From: Novosphingobium sp. HII-3
Lineage (GTDB): Bacteria; Pseudomonadota; Alphaproteobacteria; Sphingomonadales; Sphingomonadaceae
Length of the DNA: 45,689 nt
Direction: 5' to 3'
Assembly: GCF_002916655.1 (NCBI RefSeq)
Contig: NZ_PPSM01000020.1
Span: forward strand, 1-45,689
Position 1 is the first letter of the stretch; each line of letters starts with the position of its first letter. Positions 1-8,243 of this stretch are shown here, one piece after another. Both the position numbers and the translations under genes were made by a program. Below the pieces are notes generated by a model. That model saw nothing but the letters and a program-made list of their open reading frames with translations, had not been told where the DNA came from and did no database searches.

Positions 1-26
1 TTCTGATAAAGCTCCACTCTCTTCAT
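1..26 (-). CDS. istA: IS21 transposase IstA, N-terminal fragment (runs off window)
   Basis: An ATG at 26-24 on the minus strand follows a GGAGGTGG Shine-Dalgarno (complement of about 29-38) at good spacing. It opens MKRVELYQ, which matches from memory the N-terminus of sphingomonad and rhizobial IstA proteins, where this segment leads into a helix-turn-helix. Only eight codons are visible. IstA is the DDE transposase of IS21 elements and acts with the helper ATPase IstB, which would lie further left. The call rests on the short peptide plus the terminal repeats immediately upstream. Confidence 0.65.
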
Positions 27-54
27 CCTTCCACCTCCGCACAAAAGCGAAGGT

Positions 55-369
55 CTAACAGGACTGGCCCTTTTTTATCCCGGTGCTCCGGTCCGGTCCG
101 TGGCCCCTTTTATTCCCGGTGTTCTCAGGCAGGTTCGCTGCGCCCGGAGCACCGTCGTCGTGACAGCCGGAGCAGCCGTACCAGGAGAAGTAGCGACCGC
201 CCTGGGCAACCTGATAGAGGTTGGCCTGATAGGCCGCTATGCGGGGGTCCGCGTTTCCTGTCGGTGCCGTTTGCGGCAGGCTCGGTCCAAGGTTCCGCGC
301 CTCCCTGCTGCAGGCGGCGAGCGCGGGGAGGCTGGCCAGCGCCAGTATCAGTATCGTTGCGCCCCTCAC
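55..369 (-). CDS. c-type cytochrome lipoprotein, 3' end replaced by IS21 sequence
   Basis: The preferred start is a GTG at 369, eight bases after the stop of the upstream oxidoreductase gene. It gives a lipoprotein signal peptide with lipobox LAAC (Cys20). A haem-binding CSGCH motif lies at residues 66-70 of the 104-residue product. Native codons run only to about base 128 (roughly 80 residues); the remaining tail of about 24 residues is encoded by the IS21 terminus and has no cytochrome character. The distal Met ligand expected after the haem motif is therefore missing. The intact ancestor was probably a mono-haem electron carrier serving the FdhF/YdeP-like enzyme encoded just upstream, an inference from the gene pairing. 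The truncated product may be unfolded or bind haem with incomplete ligation. Confidence 0.7.
   Translation of the reverse strand: MRGATILILALASLPALAACSREARNLGPSLPQTAPTGNADPRIAAYQANLYQVAQGGRYFSWYGCSGCHDDGAPGAANLPENTGNKRGHGPDRSTGIKKGQSC
66..121 (-). repeat. IS21 multiple terminal repeats (two 20-bp copies)
   Basis: Positions 66-85 and 102-121 match at 17 of 20 bases; on the minus strand both have the form CACCGGGA...AAAAGGGCC. Tandem internal copies of the terminal repeat are typical of IS21-family ends, where they bind the transposase. Confidence 0.75.
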
Positions 370-377
370 GCGGACGA

Positions 378-2654
378 TCAGGTCTCGATGCGAACCGGCA
401 CCGCCTTGGCCGCAGGCGTCTTGGACTGCTCGTCGTGATACCACAGCGGAATGAGGGGGTTCATCTCGGGATAGTAGGCACCGATACATCCGCGTGGCAG
501 CAGGAAAGGCGTGACGGTAAGCCCGTCGACCTTTCGATGCACGCCGTCCTGTGCATCGCTGACAAGCGCCACGACCTGTCCGTTTTCGAGACCGGCGGCG
601 GCGATGTCCTCGGGGTTCATGAGCACGACGTCGCGCGTTCCTTCGATCCCGCGCAGCCTGTCCGAATAGCCGTAGATCGTGGTGTTGAACTGATCGTTTG
701 AGCGCAGGGTCACGAGCCGGTAGCGTCCTTCGGCAGCCGCGAAACCCACGGACGTCATTGTTTTGGGGACGGTAAATTCCGCCTTGCCGCTTTCGGTCTT
801 CCAGACGCGCTCGCGCGCCGAGTTGCCGCGATAGAAGCCGCCCGGGGTGAAGACCCGCGCATTGAAGTCATGGAACTGCTCCGGGTAGGTCTCCTCGATC
901 AGATCCCGGATTTTCGCATAGTCGGCGGTCCACTCGTCCCAACGCACCTTCGGGTTCGGCGGCAGCGTGGCCTTGGCGATGCCAGCAACGATCGCCACTT
1001 CGCTTTTCAGATGCTTGGAGGCGGGCTTGTTCTTGCCAAGCGAGCCATGGATGCAGGAGAGCGAATCCTCCATCGTCACGGCCTGCGCGCCGCTTTTCTG
1101 CACATCCTCTTCGGAGCGGCCGAGACAGGGCAGCAGATAGGCCACTTCGCCGTTGATGAGGTGGCTGCGGTTCAACTTCGTCGCAATCTGAACCGTCAGG
1201 CGCATCTTCTGCCAGGCGGCTTCCATCTTCTCGCGCTCGGGTATGGCGCGGACGAAGTTGCCGCCCAGCCCGATGAAGGCCTTCACTTCGCCGGACACGA
1301 TCTTCTCGCAGGCCTTGACCGTGTTCAATCCTTCCTCGCGCGGCGGCTCGAAACCGTACTGCTCGGCGATCTTGTCCAGCGGCACGAGTTCCGGCTTCTC
1401 CGCGATGCCCACCGTGCGCTGACCCTGCACGTTGGAGTGGCCGCGCACCGGCGAGATGCCGGTGCCCTCCCGGCCGACGTTGCCCTTCAGAAGCCATAGG
1501 TTGGTGAGCGCTGCCAGGTTTTCGAATCCGTGGACGTGCTGGGTCAGGCCCATGCCGTACATCGCGATCGAGCGCTTGGCCTCTACGTAGATCTGCGCAG
1601 CCTCTTCGAGATCGGCGCGGGTAAGACCGCTTTCGCGTTCGATCTCCTCCCAGCTGGTCGCCTCGGCATGGGCCTTCATCGCCTCGAAGCCGCTGGTGTG
1701 CTGCTCTATGAAGTCAACGTCGAGGACGTGGAGCTTTTCCTCGGCCCACTTTTTCTCCTCTGCGGCCAGGACATGTTTGATCAGGCCGGTGATCGCGGCG
1801 ATGTCGCCGCCCGCTTTCACCTGGAGGTAGAGCGTCGAGATCTGTGTCTCCTTGGGAGTCAGCATCTCCACGGGGCTCTGCGGATTCTTGAACACCTCCA
1901 GCCCTTTTTCGCGAATGGGGTTGAAAGTGACTATCTTGCAGCCGCGCTTCACCGCCTCCTGTAGCGGATGGAGGAGGCGAGGGCTGTTCGAGCCCGTGTT
2001 CTGGCCGAAGAAGAAGATCGCGTCGCATGAGTGGAAGTCCGAAAGAACGCAGGTTCCCACGGGCGAGCCGATCAGCTTCTTCAAGGCGACCGACGTGGTC
2101 TCGTGGCACATGTTCGAACTGTCGGGCAGATTGTTGTGCCCGTAGAGCCGGGCGAACAGGGCATAGAGGTAGCTCGTCTCAAGGCTCGCGCGGCCCGAGG
2201 AATAGAAGACTGTTGCGCCGGGATCGATCGCCTTCAGTTCCCGGCCGATGGCGGCGAAGGCTTCTTCCCAGTCGCAGGCCACATACTTGTCGGAGGCGCG
2301 ATCGTAACGCATCGGGTGAGTGATGCGGCCGAGTTGCTCGAGATCATGATCCTTCCAGGTCTTGAGCTCGCTGACCGTGTGCGCCGCGAGAACTTCAGGC
2401 GTACAGCGCCGAGAAGTCAGTTCCCACAATGTCGCCTTTGCACCGTTCTCGCAAAACTCAAGGGGATGAGGCTGGGCAGGTTTGGTCCATGCGCAGGACA
2501 CGCACATGAATCCCTTCACCTTGTTCTGGCGGCGAAGGGTATTCAGGACAGCCGGGGTCGGCTTTTCTCGCCAGGCGATTTCCGCCATGCCGCGAACGGA
2601 GCCCCAACCACCTTCGGCCCCTTCGTAGTGGACCGTATCCTCTTCCTCAGCCAT
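378..2654 (-). CDS. FdhF/YdeP-family molybdopterin oxidoreductase
   Basis: This 758-residue protein has the layout of the FdhF/YdeP molybdopterin oxidoreductase family (formate-dehydrogenase-alpha-like). An N-terminal cysteine cluster (C51, C54, C68) is consistent with one [4Fe-4S] site. The molybdopterin domain follows, with SSNMCHE placing Cys183 where the Mo-coordinating Cys/Sec of formate dehydrogenases lies. A C-terminal dinucleotide-binding domain spans about residues 630-755. No Tat or Sec signal is visible, so the enzyme is probably cytoplasmic. The ATG at 2654 has a GGAGG about 9 bases upstream. The substrate is uncertain: relatives are often annotated as formate dehydrogenase, while YdeP of enteric bacteria is linked to acid resistance. 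The cytochrome c gene directly downstream suggests a linked electron-transfer step, although a cytoplasmic enzyme and an exported lipoprotein could not contact each other directly. Confidence 0.88.
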   Translation of the reverse strand: MAEEEDTVHYEGAEGGWGSVRGMAEIAWREKPTPAVLNTLRRQNKVKGFMCVSCAWTKPAQPHPLEFCENGAKATLWELTSRRCTPEVLAAHTVSELKTWKDHDLEQLGRITHPMRYDRASDKYVACDWEEAFAAIGRELKAIDPGATVFYSSGRASLETSYLYALFARLYGHNNLPDSSNMCHETTSVALKKLIGSPVGTCVLSDFHSCDAIFFFGQNTGSNSPRLLHPLQEAVKRGCKIVTFNPIREKGLEVFKNPQSPVEMLTPKETQISTLYLQVKAGGDIAAITGLIKHVLAAEEKKWAEEKLHVLDVDFIEQHTSGFEAMKAHAEATSWEEIERESGLTRADLEEAAQIYVEAKRSIAMYGMGLTQHVHGFENLAALTNLWLLKGNVGREGTGISPVRGHSNVQGQRTVGIAEKPELVPLDKIAEQYGFEPPREEGLNTVKACEKIVSGEVKAFIGLGGNFVRAIPEREKMEAAWQKMRLTVQIATKLNRSHLINGEVAYLLPCLGRSEEDVQKSGAQAVTMEDSLSCIHGSLGKNKPASKHLKSEVAIVAGIAKATLPPNPKVRWDEWTADYAKIRDLIEETYPEQFHDFNARVFTPGGFYRGNSARERVWKTESGKAEFTVPKTMTSVGFAAAEGRYRLVTLRSNDQFNTTIYGYSDRLRGIEGTRDVVLMNPEDIAAAGLENGQVVALVSDAQDGVHRKVDGLTVTPFLLPRGCIGAYYPEMNPLIPLWYHDEQSKTPAAKAVPVRIET

Positions 2655-2956
2655 CCCGATGCGCCTCCAGTGGGATCATAGACCGCTATTCGGGCAAGAT
2701 GTTGCCTTACATCCAGCCCTGAAAATTCAGGAGCTGCAGTACGGCTGATACGTGCCCGGAACACGGCCGAACTGTAATAAAGCGCCGTCCGGATCGATGT
2801 TCCTGCAGTTTCAGGAGCTGGTCGATGGCTCCCCGGTTACCGGGATGGGGAAGGCCGCGGACGAGGACTACCGCGCATCCGTTGACACGGGTTGATTGTA
2901 AAACCCGCGCAGCCGCGCACTGCGCCCGTGGCGAAGCAGTGCGCGGCCTTGGCCGG
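2655..2956. other. Intergenic region between two minus-strand genes
   Basis: About 300 bases between the hydrolase and the molybdopterin oxidoreductase genes. The part nearest 2956 holds the hairpin listed separately. The remainder should carry the oxidoreductase promoter, but no convincing -35/-10 pair was seen. Short reading frames here have no recognisable features and look like chance. Confidence 0.5.
2898..2947 (-). terminator. Rho-independent-type terminator after the alpha/beta hydrolase gene
   Basis: Perfect 12-base arms GCCGCGCACTGC (2912-2923) and GCAGTGCGCGGC (2936-2947) flank a 12-base loop. In the minus-strand transcript the hairpin begins about 9 bases after the hydrolase stop codon and is followed, after a short GC spacer, by TTTT. 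The U-tract is short, so termination efficiency is uncertain. Confidence 0.6.
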
Positions 2957-3787
2957 TCAACTCCTGATGAAGGCGAGCAGATCGGTGTTCACGACGTCGG
3001 GATGGGTGGTGCACAAGCCGTGCGGCAGCCCCTGATAGGTCTTCAGGGTGGCGTTCTGGAGAAGCTTGGCGGAAAGCGGCGCCGAGTCCGCATAAGGTAC
3101 GATCTGGTCGTCGTCGCCGTGCATGACCAGCGTCGGCACCTCCATCCGCTTCAGGTCGTCGCTGAAGTCGGTTTCGCTGAAGGCCTTGATGCAGTCGTAA
3201 TGCGCTTTTGCGCCGCCCATCATTCCCTGTCGCCACCAGTTCTGGATGACACCCTGGTCCACCTTGGCGCCCGGCCGGTTGTAGCCGTAGAACGGGCCTG
3301 AAGGCACATCCAGGAAGAACTGGGCACGGTTGGCGACCAGCGCGTCGCGGAAGCCGTCAAACACCTCCAGCGGAAGCCCGCCCGGGTTCTTCTCCGATTT
3401 CACCATGACCGGCGGCACGGCACCGATCAGCACCGCCCGGGAGACGCGGCCGGGCTTCGCGCGGGCCACATAGCGCGCGACTTCGCCGCCTCCGGTCGAA
3501 TGGCCGATGTGGATCGCGTCCTTCAGATCGAGCGCATCGGTAAGCGCCGCCACGTCGGCGGCGTAGGTGTCCATCTCGTTGCCGAGGAAGGTCTGCGTGG
3601 AGCGGCCGTGACCGCGGCGGTCGTGCGCGATGACGCGGTAGCCCTTCAGCAGGAAGAACATCATCTGGTTGTCCCAGTCATCGGCACTGAGCGGCCAGCC
3701 GTGATGGAACACGATCGGGGTCGCGTCCCTTGGCCCCCAGTCCTTGTAGAAGATCCGCGTGCCGTCGCTTGTCTCGATGTAGGTCAT
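2957..3787 (-). CDS. Alpha/beta hydrolase, non-haem chloroperoxidase-like
   Basis: This 276-residue single-domain alpha/beta hydrolase has the features of the cofactor-free haloperoxidase/esterase group. HHGWP at 28-32 forms the oxyanion-hole strand turn. The nucleophile elbow GHSTGG puts the catalytic Ser at 97. Asp227 lies in HGDDDQIVP and the catalytic His256 in GLPHGL, so the triad is complete. There is no signal peptide, implying a cytoplasmic enzyme. Members hydrolyse esters and can form peracids in the presence of acetate and peroxide; the physiological substrate is usually unknown. The gene stands alone, with a hairpin terminator just downstream and about 300 bases of intergenic DNA upstream shared with a divergent TonB receptor gene. 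Confidence 0.92.
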   Translation of the reverse strand: MTYIETSDGTRIFYKDWGPRDATPIVFHHGWPLSADDWDNQMMFFLLKGYRVIAHDRRGHGRSTQTFLGNEMDTYAADVAALTDALDLKDAIHIGHSTGGGEVARYVARAKPGRVSRAVLIGAVPPVMVKSEKNPGGLPLEVFDGFRDALVANRAQFFLDVPSGPFYGYNRPGAKVDQGVIQNWWRQGMMGGAKAHYDCIKAFSETDFSDDLKRMEVPTLVMHGDDDQIVPYADSAPLSAKLLQNATLKTYQGLPHGLCTTHPDVVNTDLLAFIRS

Positions 3788-4088
3788 GCTGTCAGTCCCC
3801 TGTCGTCCAGTTGCTGGGAGAAGATGAGGAGTGTTTCCGGCGGCCCCGACGAGAGCTGCGCCCGCGCTTTTCCACCCTGCGACGGAGCGGCGCTTTCTAC
3901 CATTCTCCCGGCCAGCCGAGAACCGCTAAATGTGCGCTTCTGCACACGAGGGGCCATCCTTCGCCTCCACCCGAATTTCTCCGGCGCGGAATGGACGCGG
4001 GCCTGCGGCTCAGCGGTCATCCCGGTGTCATCAAGGGCAAGTAACCGCCCTCCCGCCAGAACACCAACGTGAGGGAAAACCAAGTAAA
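3788..4088. other. Divergent intergenic region, hydrolase / TonB receptor
   Basis: About 300 bases that should hold promoters for both flanking genes. A short inverted repeat TGTGC-N6-GCACA lies at 3931-3946 and could be an operator, though chance is possible. No clear sigma-70-type promoter was identified. GAGGG at 4071-4075 is the only Shine-Dalgarno-like run before the receptor ATG and sits rather far (13 bases) upstream. Confidence 0.4.
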
Positions 4089-6398
4089 ATGGCAAACAAG
4101 AACGCCGTGAAATCCGGCTTTCGTCTGACCTGCGCGGTCGCTGCGCTGCTGATACCGGCGCACGTATTCGCGCAGGACCTCGCTGCGGCCGATCCGGCTT
4201 CGGGCGAGGGCCTCGGCGATATCGTGGTGACCGCAGAGCGCCGCACCGAGAGCCTGCAGAACGTTCCTGTCTCCGTCGGAGTCGTCAGTGGTGACCAGCT
4301 GCGCGGCCTGCAGGCCGGCGGCGACGACATTCTGTCGCTCTCGGGCCGCGTCCCGGGCCTTTACGCCGAGACCACCACCGGCCGCATCTTCCCGCGCTTC
4401 TACATCCGCGGCCTCGGCAACATCGACTTCTATCTTGGCGCCTCGCAGCCGGTCTCGATCATCCACGACGATATCGTGCTCGAACACGTCGTGCTGAAGT
4501 CGAATCCGGTCTACGACATGGACCAGGTGGAAGTGCTGCGCGGGCCGCAGGGTTCGCTGTTCGGCCGCAACACCACGGCAGGCATCATCAAGGTCGACAC
4601 CATCCGGCCGTCGACCGATCGCTGGGCGGGCCGTGTCAACGCCAGCTACGGCGAGTACAACTCGGTCAACGTGGACGCGGGCGTCGGCGGGCCGCTGATT
4701 CAGGACACCCTCGCGGTGCGCGTCTCTGGGCTCTACCAGCGCCGAGACGATTGGGTGGACAACCTCTATGATGGCCCCAGCGCCGATGGCACCGTCTCGC
4801 CCAAGAAGAACGCCATGGGAGGCTTCGAGGAGCGCGACGGGCGCATCCAGCTGCTGCTGGAGCCGGTGGGCAGCAATTTCTCTATGCTGACCAGCTTCCA
4901 CGCGCGCAGTTACGAGGGCACTTCGACGATCTTCCACCGCAACGCGCTCAAGAAGGGCTCGAACTCGGTCGAAGCCGAACCGCGCGACAAGATCGCCCTC
5001 GACGAGGCACACAACAACCCCCAGGCCTACGACACTTACGGCGCATCGAACCGCATCGCACTGGACTTCGGCCCGGTCACGCTGACCTCGATCACAGGCT
5101 GGGAAACCACCAAGGGGTACAGCCGTGGCGACACCGACGGTGGCGCGGGTGCGGACTACCCGGTAAACGGTGTAGCCAACGGCTTCGGCCAGTCGCAAGG
5201 CAACGTGCGCGACCTCGACCAGCTCACGCAGGAACTGCGCCTGGCGAGCAGCGGTGACACCCGCTTCAAGTGGCAGGTCGGCGCGATGTGGTTCGAAGAG
5301 CGCAACATCACCGACTTCTACCAACGCGCCTACTTCCTCGAAGGCGCCGCCCGCAATCCCAACAACTGGGTGCGCCTGCGCAACGAGAACACCAGCTGGG
5401 CGCTGTTTGGTCAGGCGAGCTACGAGCTGGCACCGGGCCTGACCGTGACCGCCGGTGGCCGCTACACTAACGACACCAAGAAGACCCGCCTGCTCAAGAC
5501 CGCCGACCGCCCGGACGGCACCGTCACTTACACCGGTCGCCGCTACGTCCGCCTCTCGGATGAGAAGCCCAGCTGGGACGTGAGCGTGATGTATGAAGCC
5601 AGCCCCGAGGTCAGCGTCTACGCGCGCGTTGCCGAAGGGTTCCGTGGACCCACGATCCAGGGCCGCTCCGCGGTGTTCAACTCGGACTTCACGACGGCCG
5701 ATTCCGAGACGATCCTGTCAGGCGAAGCGGGCATAAAGACGACGCTGTTCGACAACAAGGTGCGCTTCAACCTGTCGGGCTTCGCCTACCGGGTGAAGGA
5801 CATCCAGCTCAACGGCAACGACAGCGACGGCAACGGTGTGCTGTTCAACGCCGACAAGGCCGAGGCCTACGGTCTGGAAGCCGAGCTGGAGGCGCGTCCG
5901 ATCCCCAACCTCACGCTGACGGCGGGTCTCAGCCTGCTGCACACCGAGATCAAGGATCCCGACGTCTACGCGCAGGTCTGCGCTCTCAACGGCACCGTCG
6001 TCTGCACGGTGGAGGACCCGACGCTCACCAACGCCCGCGGCGTCTTCGCCCAGATCGACGGCAACCCGCTGCCCAACGCACCGAAGTACACCGCCAACCT
6101 CACCGCGCGCTACGACGTACCGCTGGGCAACGGCGGCACGCTCTTCGCGGCGACGGACTGGATGCTGCAGGGCTACACGAACTTCGTGCTCTACAAGACC
6201 AGGGAGTTCCACTCCGACGGCGACTTCGAAGGCGGCCTGCGCATCGGCTACACCGCTCCCGGCGGCCGCTACGAGATCGCGGCCTTCGCGCGCAACATCA
6301 CGAACGAGAAGAACCTCAAGGGCGTGATCGAGAACTACATGGCCGCGGTGTTCAACGAACCCCGCGTCATCGGTGGCTCCATCTCGGCCAAGTACTGA
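4089..6398 (+). CDS. TonB-dependent receptor
   Basis: A 769-residue outer-membrane active transporter. The ATG at 4089 starts a Sec signal peptide ending near AQD (residues 28-30). A TonB-box-like GDIVVTAERR follows at about 43-52, then the plug domain (about 53-165, with VEVLRGPQGSLFGRNTTAG in its C-terminal part) and the 22-strand barrel, ending in an aromatic residue (SAKY). The long upstream extension of the same frame has no signal-peptide character and was discarded. Its sequence type is the one greatly expanded in sphingomonads, where members import carbohydrates, aromatic compounds or chelated metals; the substrate cannot be read from sequence. A strong hairpin follows the stop. No transporter or enzyme gene is coupled to it on the same strand, so context gives little help. 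Confidence 0.93.
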   Translation: MANKNAVKSGFRLTCAVAALLIPAHVFAQDLAAADPASGEGLGDIVVTAERRTESLQNVPVSVGVVSGDQLRGLQAGGDDILSLSGRVPGLYAETTTGRIFPRFYIRGLGNIDFYLGASQPVSIIHDDIVLEHVVLKSNPVYDMDQVEVLRGPQGSLFGRNTTAGIIKVDTIRPSTDRWAGRVNASYGEYNSVNVDAGVGGPLIQDTLAVRVSGLYQRRDDWVDNLYDGPSADGTVSPKKNAMGGFEERDGRIQLLLEPVGSNFSMLTSFHARSYEGTSTIFHRNALKKGSNSVEAEPRDKIALDEAHNNPQAYDTYGASNRIALDFGPVTLTSITGWETTKGYSRGDTDGGAGADYPVNGVANGFGQSQGNVRDLDQLTQELRLASSGDTRFKWQVGAMWFEERNITDFYQRAYFLEGAARNPNNWVRLRNENTSWALFGQASYELAPGLTVTAGGRYTNDTKKTRLLKTADRPDGTVTYTGRRYVRLSDEKPSWDVSVMYEASPEVSVYARVAEGFRGPTIQGRSAVFNSDFTTADSETILSGEAGIKTTLFDNKVRFNLSGFAYRVKDIQLNGNDSDGNGVLFNADKAEAYGLEAELEARPIPNLTLTAGLSLLHTEIKDPDVYAQVCALNGTVVCTVEDPTLTNARGVFAQIDGNPLPNAPKYTANLTARYDVPLGNGGTLFAATDWMLQGYTNFVLYKTREFHSDGDFEGGLRIGYTAPGGRYEIAAFARNITNEKNLKGVIENYMAAVFNEPRVIGGSISAKY

Positions 6399-6405
6399 GA
6401 GTGAG

Positions 6406-6442
6406 GACCGGACCGGCAGGCACGATGCCCGCCGGTCCGGTC
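6406..6442 (+). terminator. Strong hairpin after the TonB receptor gene, no U-tract
   Basis: Sixteen-base arms (6406-6421 and 6427-6442) pair with one mismatch around a 5-base loop, starting eight bases after the stop codon. The following bases are not U-rich, so it is either an atypical terminator or a 3' stabilising structure. Confidence 0.5.
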
Positions 6443-6528
6443 ACCGACGCGCCTGCATGGCGCCGGGCTGTCTTGAGGCAACTTGCCCAGGTGACATGTC
6501 GCCTGCTCGGCGCTACTGTCCTGGGTCG

Positions 6529-6933
6529 ATGGAGACGCTCCGCACTTTCTTCAGGCAGCACAACGCGCTGGCTTTCGCGCTCATCGCGATCGCGCTGTGC
6601 CTGAAGATCATCGTGCCAAGCGGATACATGGTGGCGCAGGACACGCGCACCATCACCGTCCAGATCTGCCATGATGCAAGCGGGGAGGGGCCCGATCTCA
6701 AGATCGCGGTGCCCATGAAGGCGTCCCAGAACGAGGTGCCGGGCAAGCCTGCGAAGGGTGAATGCCCTTACGGCGCGCTCTCGATGGTCTCTCTGGGTGG
6801 GGCGCACCCGGTTCTGCTGGCGCTCGCCATGGCGTTTATCATGGCCCTGGGCTTCGCGCCCATCCGTTTCGCGCTCGCGGAGCACATCTCCAATCTGCGC
6901 CCGCCCTTGCGCGGCCCTCCGGTACTGATCTGA
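6529..6933 (+). CDS. DUF2946-type small membrane protein
   Basis: A 134-residue protein starting at the ATG at 6529; the frame upstream of it is open but reads as random Arg/Pro-rich sequence. A hydrophobic helix at about 12-31 is followed by an external segment with two conserved-looking cysteine sites, QICH (46-49) and ECPY (78-81), and a second helix at about 95-115. This arrangement fits the DUF2946 family, whose members often sit beside TonB receptors and copper- or iron-related genes. The function is not established; the cysteine/histidine segment could bind metal. It is the first gene of a plus-strand set with the PepSY protein and the FpvA-type receptor. Confidence 0.75.
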   Translation: METLRTFFRQHNALAFALIAIALCLKIIVPSGYMVAQDTRTITVQICHDASGEGPDLKIAVPMKASQNEVPGKPAKGECPYGALSMVSLGGAHPVLLALAMAFIMALGFAPIRFALAEHISNLRPPLRGPPVLI

Positions 6934-7097
6934 CACGCTGAATCGTTTGTCGGAAACGGCCGGAAGCGCTGCGACGCGCTGTCCCGGCCCCTGCCGGAGC
7001 CGTATTTCATGTTGGTTCTTGCCTTGCGCTCCCGTGAGCGCGCCGGTTCGCAGTGCGCGCTGTCGATTTCTCCCGTCCCGCCGGGGCGTGCACGGTG

Positions 7098-8243
7098 ATG
7101 GCCCGGCCGCGCGTGTTCGTCCGTCAGGTCCATCTGTGGCTTGGCCTCAGCCTCGGGCTGATCTTCGCCGTGCTGGGGCTGACCGGGTCGGCACTGGTCT
7201 TCTATGTCGAGATCGACAAGGCTCTGCACCCGAAGATCGAGCAGGTCTCCGCGGCACGCGCTCTCGATTGGAATTCCGCCGCGTGGGACCGCGCCCTCGC
7301 AACGGGCCGGGCGCACTGGAAGGATCAACGCGGCAGATGGTCCTTCGAAGCGACCGAAGAAGCCGGCGCCATTCCCGCCCGGTTCTATCCCGCCTCCGAT
7401 CACGGCGACCACCACCATGCCGATCGCGAGATGGTGTGGTTTTCCGCCGACGGCTCCCGCGTCCTGCGCGCCGAGCCCTGGGGCGGATACCTCATGAGCT
7501 GGCTGTACCAGCTCCACATGGACCTGCTTGCGGGCGATCCCGGGCGTCAGGTCGTGGGCTGGTCCGGCTATGCCGTGTTCGTCCTGCTGATGACGGGCCT
7601 TGCCGTGTGGTGGCCGCGCGCAAGCTGGGGCAAGGCGCTGGCCTTCAGGCGCGGTGCCGCACCGTTGCGCCGGTTGAGGGACCTTCACAAGCTGAGTGGT
7701 CTCTGGAGCTTCATCCTGCTCCTCATCCTGTCCGGCACCGGAGCGCTCCTTGCGCTGCCCGAGGTCCGAACCTCCCTGCTTGCCGCTGCCGTGGCCAGGC
7801 CCGACGCGATGCCGCGCCCGGTCTCAGCCAGGATGTCGGGCGAACAGATTTCCATCGCACGGGCTCTTTTGGCAGCCCACCACGCACTGCCGGATGGTCG
7901 TCTTTCCTTCGTGGACGTACCGGAACCGGGATCCGAACCGTTCCGGGTCCGCCTCCAGGTCCCGGGTGATCCGCATCGCCGCTTCCCCGGCAGCTACGTT
8001 TTCATCGACCAGCATTCAGGAGCAGTCCTTGCCGTGCACGACGTGCGGCGCGGCAACGCATCCACGACCATCATCGCGTGGATACGGGTGCTGCACGACG
8101 GCACGATCGGTGGTCTTTCCACCCGCATCCTCGCCCTGATCGTCGGCCTCGTCCCCACGGTACTTTTCGTCACCGGCATCCTTCACTGGGGCCGCCGCAC
8201 GCGGGCGCGCGCCACATCACTTGCAACACGGAGCAGATCTTGA
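7098..8243 (+). CDS. PepSY-associated transmembrane protein (putative siderophore/ferric reductase)
   Basis: This 381-residue protein starts at the ATG at 7098. It has four predicted membrane helices: about 13-38, one ending GLAVWWPR, one in SGLWSFILLLILSGTG, and a C-terminal one before HWGRR. Conserved His residues sit near helix ends (RQVHLW, LHMDLLAG, LHKLSG), as expected for the PepSY-TM family, which includes FegB/FsqB-type proteins thought to reduce ferric siderophores at the inner membrane using haem. A His-rich HHHAD run lies in the periplasmic loop. Its TGA overlaps the TTG start of the next gene (TTGA), implying coupled translation with the TonB receptor and a joint role in metal acquisition. 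Confidence 0.85.
   Translation: MARPRVFVRQVHLWLGLSLGLIFAVLGLTGSALVFYVEIDKALHPKIEQVSAARALDWNSAAWDRALATGRAHWKDQRGRWSFEATEEAGAIPARFYPASDHGDHHHADREMVWFSADGSRVLRAEPWGGYLMSWLYQLHMDLLAGDPGRQVVGWSGYAVFVLLMTGLAVWWPRASWGKALAFRRGAAPLRRLRDLHKLSGLWSFILLLILSGTGALLALPEVRTSLLAAAVARPDAMPRPVSARMSGEQISIARALLAAHHALPDGRLSFVDVPEPGSEPFRVRLQVPGDPHRRFPGSYVFIDQHSGAVLAVHDVRRGNASTTIIAWIRVLHDGTIGGLSTRILALIVGLVPTVLFVTGILHWGRRTRARATSLATRSRS

Larger units (their letters stand above)
1..127 (-). mobile_element. IS21-family insertion sequence, left end (partial)
   Basis: Read on the minus strand from 127, the sequence begins TGAGAACACCGGGAATAAAA and carries two near-identical internal repeats, then a strong Shine-Dalgarno and an ATG opening a peptide that starts MKRVELYQ. 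TG-starting termini with tandem multiple terminal repeats followed by istA are the usual IS21-family layout. The boundary at 127/128 is inferred from the first TG preceding the repeats and from the point where the host cytochrome c reading stops resembling that family. The rest of the element lies outside the window, so neither the far end nor a target duplication can be checked. Confidence 0.75.

Noticed and set aside
2655..2956. Small minus-strand frame of 73 codons upstream of the molybdopterin oxidoreductase
   Set aside because: It lies largely out of frame over the start of the real gene and shows no family features.
3784..4095. Minus-strand frame of 103 codons in the hydrolase/receptor intergenic region
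   Set aside because: No recognisable features or ribosome binding site, and it would overlap the starts of both neighbouring genes.
6947..7969. Plus-strand frame of 340 codons overlapping the PepSY gene
   Set aside because: Arg/Pro/Ser-rich with no membrane helices; the overlapping frame has the PepSY-TM layout.
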